35,503 bases of DNA. Source: Alistipes sp. GTDB lineage: Bacteria > Bacteroidota > Bacteroidia > Bacteroidales > Rikenellaceae. Under the pieces are notes generated by a model. It had not been told where the DNA came from, did no database searches, and saw nothing but the letters and a program-made list of their open reading frames with translations. The stretch is from positions 1 to 35,503 of the forward strand of contig JAIEHQ010000053.1 in the NCBI GenBank assembly GCA_029065825.1, given 5' to 3'. The first letter of the stretch is position 1, and each line of letters opens with the position of its first letter. Below are positions 29,514 through 35,503 of this stretch, piece by piece. Made by a program: the position numbers and the translations under genes.

Positions 29514-31240
29514 TATTTCAGGCCTCTTACGTTGCGGTAATCTTCGTTTTTCTCCTCATCGGTGTCGGCTTCCGTTCCGTAGCCGACCGCCATTGCGGAG
29601 GAGCAGTCGCGCGCCCGGTCGTCGTCGGCGCTTTTAGCCAGCGCCTCGCTGGCGTTCCGCCCGGCTGCGATCGCTTCGGCGATCTCTTCGGGCGAGGGGG
29701 CGTGGCCCAGCAGCTGGGCGAGCACACCTTCGGCCCAGTTGCGGGCGTAGCGGGGGTAGTCGGCCGCCAGCAGGTCGAGCCGCTCCTCGATCTGCCGGAG
29801 CGTGGCGAGCCGTCCCGCCTCGATGTCGTCGAGCAGGCGGCGCACCTCGCGGCGCGGGACGTACTGGCCGGCCAGGTCGCTCCAGCGGCCCGAGCCGTCG
29901 CGGTCGCCCGCCTCGGCCCCGCCGAGCATCGCCCCGAGCGAGGCGACGATGGCCCGGTTGTATAGTTTGAGTCCCCGCCGGAGCTGTACGGATTTGATCG
30001 TGGCGTGGTTGTGCACGTAGCTTTCGGCGTCGGGCCGAGCCTCTTCGAGGGTGTTGAGCGTGTTTACCGCGTCGATCATGCCGCCCGCGAGGTAGGGGTT
30101 GTGCACTTCGAAATTGATCCGGTCGCGGCGCAGCGTGCGGCGGTCCCGCTCGGGCCACTTGGCCGTGTCGCGGACGGTGCCGTAGCTGGTCAGGTTGGCC
30201 CCCGGCATCAGGCTGGAGCGCCCCTCCTGCTCGACCAGGTAGGAGAAGGGGAAGGCGGTGGTGTCGTGGTGGTGCGTGTGCCGCCCCAGCACCAGCGTGA
30301 AGGGTCCTTCGACGGCCGGTGCCATGACGTAGGCGCTGCTGCCGAATTTGCAGCCCCGCAGGTGGATCGACTGGTGGACCGCGCCGCTCTTGAAGAGGTG
30401 GTTGCTCTGGTTGGCTCCGCTTCCCGCGTTGAAAAAGGAGAACATGCCGGCGATGAGCAGCGAGGATTTGTGGTGCGAGACGGTGTAGGGGCCGGCGAAG
30501 ACGGAGACCGCCTCGCCGTTCTCGCAGTGGCAGTTGGCGAACAGAAGCGTATCGACCGCCGTGAAGTTCCGGTCGAGCGTGCAGCACTCGCCCGCGAAGC
30601 AGCGTTCGAGCGAGACACCTCCGTCGATATGCGCCCCTTCGGCCGCGATGAAGTCGCGCGCCGTTACGTCGATGCCGATGAACGCGCCGCTGAGGACGGT
30701 GCCGTTCTCGAGCCGCGAGGCTCCTTCGACGACGGCATCCTCAGCGATATGGACCTCCCGGATGAAGCGGGCGCCCACCACGCGGGCCCGCTTCCCGACC
30801 GTACCCATCCGGTCGCGCCGGGTCTCGGCGCGACGGTCGATGATCCGCTCCAGCGCGGCGATCGCTGCGGGGCGGTGGCGGCAGAGGGCCAGCAGGTAGG
30901 CCGCCTGGGCCGACAGCTCGTTGCAGAGGGGCAGCGCGCGTCCGCCGCACTCGTTGATCGCGGCCACGCGCACTCCGTTGCCGAACGACGACTCGTGCCG
31001 GCATTCGAGGCGGCAGACATCCGAAACGACGGCTTCGTCGCAGATCCGGTAGTTGCTTACTGTCGCACGGCGGATTTGTGCGCCCCGTCCGATCCGCACG
31101 TCGCCTTCGAAGCGGCTGTCGCGGATCTCCTCCGGACGGAATCCGGGGGCGACCTCCACCCGCTCCCATGCCTGGGCGGTGTTGCCGGCGGCTTCGAGGC
31201 GGGCGATCTCTTCCTGGGTAAGTTTTCTGTATTCCGTCAT
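29513..31240 (-). CDS. DUF4954-like, left-handed beta-helix/hexapeptide protein
   Basis: MTEYRKLTQEEIARLEAAGNTAQAWERVEVAPGFRPEEIRDSRFEGDVRIG; GMFSFFNAGSGANQSNHLFKSGAVHQSIHLRGCKFGSSAYVMAPAVEGPFTLVLGRHTHHHDTTAFPFSYLVE; family named from memory. Confidence 0.78.
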   Translation of the reverse strand: MTEYRKLTQEEIARLEAAGNTAQAWERVEVAPGFRPEEIRDSRFEGDVRIGRGAQIRRATVSNYRICDEAVVSDVCRLECRHESSFGNGVRVAAINECGGRALPLCNELSAQAAYLLALCRHRPAAIAALERIIDRRAETRRDRMGTVGKRARVVGARFIREVHIAEDAVVEGASRLENGTVLSGAFIGIDVTARDFIAAEGAHIDGGVSLERCFAGECCTLDRNFTAVDTLLFANCHCENGEAVSVFAGPYTVSHHKSSLLIAGMFSFFNAGSGANQSNHLFKSGAVHQSIHLRGCKFGSSAYVMAPAVEGPFTLVLGRHTHHHDTTAFPFSYLVEQEGRSSLMPGANLTSYGTVRDTAKWPERDRRTLRRDRINFEVHNPYLAGGMIDAVNTLNTLEEARPDAESYVHNHATIKSVQLRRGLKLYNRAIVASLGAMLGGAEAGDRDGSGRWSDLAGQYVPRREVRRLLDDIEAGRLATLRQIEERLDLLAADYPRYARNWAEGVLAQLLGHAPSPEEIAEAIAAGRNASEALAKSADDDRARDCSSAMAVGYGTEADTDEEKNEDYRNVRGLK

Positions 31241-31260
31241 GTTCGTTCCGAAATATGAGG

Positions 31261-31268
31261 CAAATGTA
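31261..31268 (-). promoter_or_regulatory. -7 box TACATTTG for the DUF4954-like gene
   Basis: caaatgta on + strand; 20 nt upstream of ATG 31240 and adjacent to the stop codon of the kinase gene. Confidence 0.55.
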
Positions 31269-31269
31269 G

Positions 31270-32436
31270 TCATTTGCCCTCAAATATCCAAAGCGCTTCC
31301 CGCCCCCGGCGGTCGATCGTGCGGCGCTCCCCTCCGTGCACCACGACGGCCCGTCCGCCGGCGAAGGGCTTCACGGCCGTGCAGTGCGCGCAGTCGATGG
31401 CGACTCGGCCGCCGCCGTCGATGAAATGCCAGCAGCGTCCCGTGCGGACGGCGGCCAGCCCCTCCGTGAAGTCGAAGGCCGCGTCGTAAAGGGGCGGAAT
31501 CGTCTCCCCGGCGGCCGTGCGGAAGCCCCACAGCCCGTCGCGCACGAAGAGTTCGCTGCGGTCGGCCTGCCCCGAAGGCCCCTCGACGGCATATTCCAGC
31601 AGGCGGCGGAGCGTCGGCAGCCGCAGCAGGGGCGAACGCAGCAGCCGGGCGATGCGGTAGCGCACGGCATCGCCCGCCCGTTCGAACAGGGCGAGCGTCT
31701 CGGCATAGGCTTCCGACCGTCCCCCGAGCAGGGTGCGCGGCACGAGCAGCACCCCCTCCTCCGTATCGCCCAGGGCGAGCAGGCCGGGATTCAGGGCCAG
31801 GGCATGAAGCGTGGTGGAGATCAGAGCGATCGAGTAGTCGTCGATCGCCGCATCGAAGTCCTCCGGCGTGCGGGCCGGATGCTGGTAGGCGGCCGTCCCC
31901 AGCTCGGGGCTGCGCTCGCCGGCGAAGGCGGGCAGAAAGGCGCAGTCGAAGTCGATCGGGCGGAGTGCGCCCTCGGGACCGACCAGGATGTTTTCGGGCT
32001 TCAGGTCGCCGTGGGCCGTCGGGCTGCGGAGCATGCCGAGGGCCATGCGGTCGAAGGCGGCGGCCAGCTGCGCGAGCCGCTCCGTGTCGCCGCTGCGGAC
32101 GGCCCGGAGCAGCTCCTCGCGGAGGGTGGCGCCCTCGATCCAGTCGTCGATCACGGCATCGCCCCAGACCCCGTTCCCGTCGGGCTGCCAGAGGTAGATC
32201 TCCTCCGGGAGGAACCGTTCGCCGTAGATGGCCTCCAGCCGCCGCATCGGACGGGTGTAGCACTTGAGCATGCGGAACTTGCCTCCGCAGCTTATCTTGA
32301 AGACGACCGCGCTGTTGCCCACCCAGCGGGCGGGCGAGCCGTCGGGCAGGCGGCACACCCCGAAGGGACCCAGCGTGCGGGTCAGCCCCTCGGGGTCGTC
32401 CATCGTTTCGAGGTATTGGCGGATCGACAGGTGCAT
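31270..32436 (-). CDS. Ser/Thr protein kinase-like protein with C-terminal WG-type repeats
   Basis: AHGDLKPENILVGPEGALRPIDFDCAF catalytic loop plus DFD; C-terminal GLWGFRTAAGETIPPLYDAAFDFTEGLAAVRTGRCWHFIDGGGRVAI. Start MHLSIRQYLE chosen over 32484. Confidence 0.85.
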   Translation of the reverse strand: MHLSIRQYLETMDDPEGLTRTLGPFGVCRLPDGSPARWVGNSAVVFKISCGGKFRMLKCYTRPMRRLEAIYGERFLPEEIYLWQPDGNGVWGDAVIDDWIEGATLREELLRAVRSGDTERLAQLAAAFDRMALGMLRSPTAHGDLKPENILVGPEGALRPIDFDCAFLPAFAGERSPELGTAAYQHPARTPEDFDAAIDDYSIALISTTLHALALNPGLLALGDTEEGVLLVPRTLLGGRSEAYAETLALFERAGDAVRYRIARLLRSPLLRLPTLRRLLEYAVEGPSGQADRSELFVRDGLWGFRTAAGETIPPLYDAAFDFTEGLAAVRTGRCWHFIDGGGRVAIDCAHCTAVKPFAGGRAVVVHGGERRTIDRRGREALWIFEGK

Positions 32437-32453
32437 GGGTTTCGTGTCGGTGT

Positions 32454-32488
32454 AAAAAACGAGTGGAAAACCGGGGCTTTCCACTCGT
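32454..32488 (-). terminator. Terminator downstream of slyD-like gene
   Basis: Minus strand ACGAGTGGAAA-GCCCCGGT-TTTCCACTCGT followed by a T run. Confidence 0.85.
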
Positions 32489-32511
32489 TGAAGATACCTT
32501 GCCGGAGACGG

Positions 32512-33069
32512 TTAGTGGCAGCAGCCGTCGCCGCAGCCGCAGTCGTGTCCGTGATCCTCGCAGCCGCCCTCGCAACCTCCGTCGCAGCCGCAACCGCATC
32601 CGCCTTTGGGCTGGAGGTCTTCGGGCGTTACGTCGCGCACCGAAACCACCTCGACCTCGAAGTTGAGGGTCTTGCCGGCCATCGGGTGGTTGAAGTCCAT
32701 CTTCACGGTCTCGTCGCCCACCTCCTTGATGATGCCGAGCATGCGGTTGCCCTGCGCGTCGCTCATCGGCACCTGCGAGCCGACGAAGAGGATGTCCTCG
32801 GCCAGTTTGCCATCGACCATGAATATGTTTTTGGGCAGATCGACGATCGCCTCGGCGACGATCTCGCCGTAGCCGTCCTTCGGTTCGAGCGTGAAGGCCA
32901 CCTTCTCGCCCGGCTCCTTGCCCAGGATCGCCTCCTCGAATTTGGGGAGGAGCATGCCGGTGCCGAAGATGAACTCCAGGGGAGCGCCCGGCTGGGACTG
33001 GTCTGCGATTGCGCCATCGACGGTCAGCTTGTAATCGACCGCGACCATTTTGTTGTTCTCTACTTTCAT
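32512..33069 (-). CDS. slyD: SlyD-like FKBP-type peptidyl-prolyl isomerase with Cys/His-rich tail
   Basis: VAVDYKLTVDGAIADQSQPGAPLEFIFGTGMLLPKFEEAILGKEPGEKVAFTLEPKDGYGE; FNHPMAGKTLNFEVEVVSVRD; tail GGCGCGCDGGCEGGCEDHGHDCGCGDGCCH. Confidence 0.93.
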   Translation of the reverse strand: MKVENNKMVAVDYKLTVDGAIADQSQPGAPLEFIFGTGMLLPKFEEAILGKEPGEKVAFTLEPKDGYGEIVAEAIVDLPKNIFMVDGKLAEDILFVGSQVPMSDAQGNRMLGIIKEVGDETVKMDFNHPMAGKTLNFEVEVVSVRDVTPEDLQPKGGCGCGCDGGCEGGCEDHGHDCGCGDGCCH

Positions 33070-33101
33070 TTTTTTGCGATATGATTTGTATGTAAGTGCG
33101 G

Positions 33102-33109
33102 CAAAGATA
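33102..33109 (-). promoter_or_regulatory. -7 box TATCTTTG for the slyD-like gene
   Basis: caaagata on + strand, about 32 nt upstream of ATG 33069. Confidence 0.55.
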
Positions 33110-33290
33110 GGATTTCCCCGCCGATTTTCCAATCGGCCGGGGCCGCACGCACCCTAATAACGCGAAAAAGGGGCGGCGAATTGTGCGGCTGCCGCTCCGC
33201 CGGGCCGGATTTTCCCGCCGCCTGCCCGGCGGCGGCTCGGTTCGCATGCGGGATTTTTCGGCTTCGGGTGCGCGGTTTGCGAATTTTCGC

Positions 33291-33298
33291 TATCTTTG
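33291..33298 (+). promoter_or_regulatory. -7 box TATCTTTG for the glutamine synthetase gene
   Basis: tatctttg 52 nt upstream of ATG 33351. Confidence 0.55.
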
Positions 33299-33350
33299 TA
33301 GGGAGCCGCCGAGGGCGGAAACGAAAATCATCATCGTTACACGAAATATC

Positions 33351-34853
33351 ATGAATACGAATCTCAATCCCAACCCGCTGGTGCGTTTTCTGGGAAAACC
33401 GCAGCGCGAATTTACCAAGGCCGACCTGATCCGCTATATCGCGGAGAACGGCATCGAGATGGTCAATCTCCGTTACCCGGGGGCCGACGGCCGTCTGAAA
33501 ACGCTGAATTTCGTCATCAACGACGAGGCCTACCTGGAGAGCATCCTGACCTGCGGCGAACGTGTGGACGGTTCGAGCCTCTTCCCCTATATCGAGGCGG
33601 GAGCGAGCGACCTCTATGTCGTGCCCCGCTACAGAACCGCTTTCCTGAATCCTTTCAGCGAGATCCCGGCCGTCGATATTCTGTGCAGCTACTACACCAA
33701 GGAGGGGACTCCGCTGGAGATGTCGCCCGAATACACGCTGCGCAAGGCGCGCAAGGCGCTCCGTGAGGCGACGGGGCTGGATCTCGATGTCATGGGCGAG
33801 CTGGAGTTCTACGTGGTCGCTCCCGAGGAGGAGCTGTTCCAGGCCGACGACCAGCGCGGCTACCACGAATCGACCCCCTTCAACAAAGGGGCCGAGTTCC
33901 GCACGATGGCTATGAAGTACATAGCCGAGGCGGGCGGACAGATCAAGTACGGCCATTCGGAGGTGGGCAACTTCGCCAAAGAGGGGCTGAACTACGAACA
34001 GAACGAGATCGAGTTCCTGCCCACCGACCTGGAGTCGGCGGCCGACCAGCTGATGGTGGCCAAATGGATCATCCGCACGCTGGGCTACCGCTACGGTGTC
34101 GATGTCACCTTCGCGCCGAAGATCACCGTCGGCAAGGCGGGCAGCGGCCTGCATGTGCACACCCGCCTGATGAAGGAGGGGCGCAGCGCCACCGTCGAGA
34201 GCGACGGCTCCCTCTCGGAACATGCGCTCAAGGCCATCGCCGGCTACCTGAGTCTCGCTCCTTCGCTGACCGCCTTCGGCAACACCAATCCGACCTCCTA
34301 TTTCCGTCTGGTGCCCCATCAGGAGGCTCCGACCAACATTTGCTGGGGCGACCGCAACCGTTCGGTGCTGGTGCGGGTGCCGCTGGGCTGGAGCGCCGGA
34401 GCCAACCGCATGATCTGCGATGCCAATCCGCTCGAGCGGCCGGCCGATTTGGACGTGAGTCTCAAGCAGACCGTCGAGTTCCGCTGCCCGGACGGTTCGG
34501 CCGATATCTATCTGCTGCTGGCCGGGCTGGCCGTCGCCGCCCGCCACGGTTTCGAGATGGAGAACGGTGTGCAGTATGCGCGCGACCGGTATGTCGGCGT
34601 GAATATCTTCGACGAGAAGCACCGGGAGGTGCTGGAGCGCCTGAGCCAGCTGCCCGCCTCGTGCGAGGAGTCGGCCGCGCGCCTGGCCGAGCAGCGTGCC
34701 GTCTATGAGGCGCACGGGGTCTTCTCTCCGCGCCTGATCGACGGCCTGATCGGCAAGCTGGAGTCTTTCGCCGATGCCGATCTGCGGCGGGAATTGGGCG
34801 ATGACGACGCGAAGATCATGGAGCTGGTGCGCAAATACTTCTATTGCGGTTAG
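33351..34853 (+). CDS. glnA: Glutamine synthetase family protein (GSI-like)
   Basis: [91 protein letters not shown]. Confidence 0.9.
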   Translation: MNTNLNPNPLVRFLGKPQREFTKADLIRYIAENGIEMVNLRYPGADGRLKTLNFVINDEAYLESILTCGERVDGSSLFPYIEAGASDLYVVPRYRTAFLNPFSEIPAVDILCSYYTKEGTPLEMSPEYTLRKARKALREATGLDLDVMGELEFYVVAPEEELFQADDQRGYHESTPFNKGAEFRTMAMKYIAEAGGQIKYGHSEVGNFAKEGLNYEQNEIEFLPTDLESAADQLMVAKWIIRTLGYRYGVDVTFAPKITVGKAGSGLHVHTRLMKEGRSATVESDGSLSEHALKAIAGYLSLAPSLTAFGNTNPTSYFRLVPHQEAPTNICWGDRNRSVLVRVPLGWSAGANRMICDANPLERPADLDVSLKQTVEFRCPDGSADIYLLLAGLAVAARHGFEMENGVQYARDRYVGVNIFDEKHREVLERLSQLPASCEESAARLAEQRAVYEAHGVFSPRLIDGLIGKLESFADADLRRELGDDDAKIMELVRKYFYCG

Positions 34854-34877
34854 CCTCCGCAGCCGGAAAGTCGGGCG

Positions 34878-34915
34878 GGAGCGGGGAATTCCGGGTTGCC
34901 GGAACTCCCCGCTCC
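34878..34915 (+). terminator. Hairpin downstream of the glutamine synthetase gene
   Basis: ggagcggggaattccgg-gttg-ccggaactccccgctcc, no clear T tract. Confidence 0.5.
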
Positions 34916-34990
34916 TGTCGTTGCGGCGGCCGCGGGCGGGGCGGGGGTCATTTATTTCCGCTTCGATTTCGATTGTTGAGGGCTTTTGTC

Positions 34991-34998
34991 TATCTTTG
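34991..34998 (+). promoter_or_regulatory. -7 box TATCTTTG for prfA
   Basis: tatctttg 19 nt upstream of ATG 35018. Confidence 0.6.
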
Positions 34999-35017
34999 TC
35001 CCCAAACGCAAGACTTT

Positions 35018-35503
35018 ATGGCAGACAATTCGATACTTATCCGACTCGACGGCCTGAAACTCAAATACGAGGAGATCGGCCAGAAACTGACCGATCCCGA
35101 AGTGATCGCCGACGTGAAGCAGTTCGTGCAGCTCAACAAGGAGTACAAGGAGCTGGAACCGATCATCGCCTCGTCGGAGCGCTACCGCACCGCCATCGCC
35201 AACCTGGCCGAGGCCAAGGACGTGCTGGCCAACGACAAGGACGAGGAGATGCGCGAGATGGCCCGCGAGGAGATCGCCGCGCTCGAACCGGCGATCGAGG
35301 GGCTGGAGGAGGAGATCAAGCTGCTGCTCATCCCCAAGGATCCGCAGGATGCGAAGAACGCCATCGTCGAGATTCGCGGCGGTACGGGCGGCGACGAGGC
35401 GGCCCTCTTCGCCGGCGACCTGATGCGCATGTACACCAAATACATCGAGACGAAGGGGTGGCGCTACGAAGTGACCTCGTTCTCCGAAGGCACGGCCGGC
35501 GGA
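35018..35503 (+). CDS. prfA: Peptide chain release factor 1, 5' part (runs off window)
   Basis: [23 protein letters not shown]...[61 protein letters not shown]; the visible part does not include the anticodon-mimic motif. Confidence 0.9.
   Translation, partial: MADNSILIRLDGLKLKYEEIGQKLTDPEVIADVKQFVQLNKEYKELEPIIASSERYRTAIANLAEAKDVLANDKDEEMREMAREEIAALEPAIEGLEEEIKLLLIPKDPQDAKNAIVEIRGGTGGDEAALFAGDLMRMYTKYIETKGWRYEVTSFSEGTAGG

Noticed and set aside
32437-32484. Upstream ATG (32484) for the kinase-WG gene
   Set aside because: This extension is encoded by the slyD-like terminator hairpin; MHLSIRQYLE at 32436 matches the start of its paralog better
31336-33084. 582-aa plus-strand ORF
   Set aside because: Antisense to the kinase-WG and slyD-like genes; shadow ORF
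33066-34715. 549-aa minus-strand ORF
   Set aside because: Antisense to the glutamine synthetase gene; shadow ORF

Overview
The window is a high-GC Bacteroidota segment. Gene content and Bacteroidota-type promoters (TAnnTTTG -7 boxes) suggest an Alistipes/Rikenellaceae-like genome; that assignment is inference. Most of it is ordinary chromosome: M13 peptidase, porin, thioredoxin, rlmN, tonB, hflX, upp, an LtaS-like sulfatase, pcrA, murG, nrnA, a LysR regulator, pdxA, thrS, infC, a TrmH-family methylase, rnz, trxB, slyD-like FKBP, a glutamine synthetase and partial prfA. The parts most worth a second look are: (1) a minus-strand cluster (27650-32436) with an active-looking Ser/Thr kinase plus WG repeats, a paralogous degenerate kinase plus WG repeats, a VWA-domain protein and a DUF4954-like hexapeptide protein; (2) infC, which appears to start at AUA behind a strong AGGAGG Shine-Dalgarno; (3) an in-frame UAG that cuts a 16-codon C-terminal tail off the LtaS-like protein; (4) two or three genes whose -7 box is so close to the start codon that the mRNA should be leaderless or nearly so; (5) a LuxE-like / Stealth / GT2 operon; (6) an AT-rich small-protein gene wedged between tonB and a TTG-started hflX. 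No tRNA, rRNA, CRISPR array or IS element was recognised. All calls were made by reading the sequence; no database search was run.
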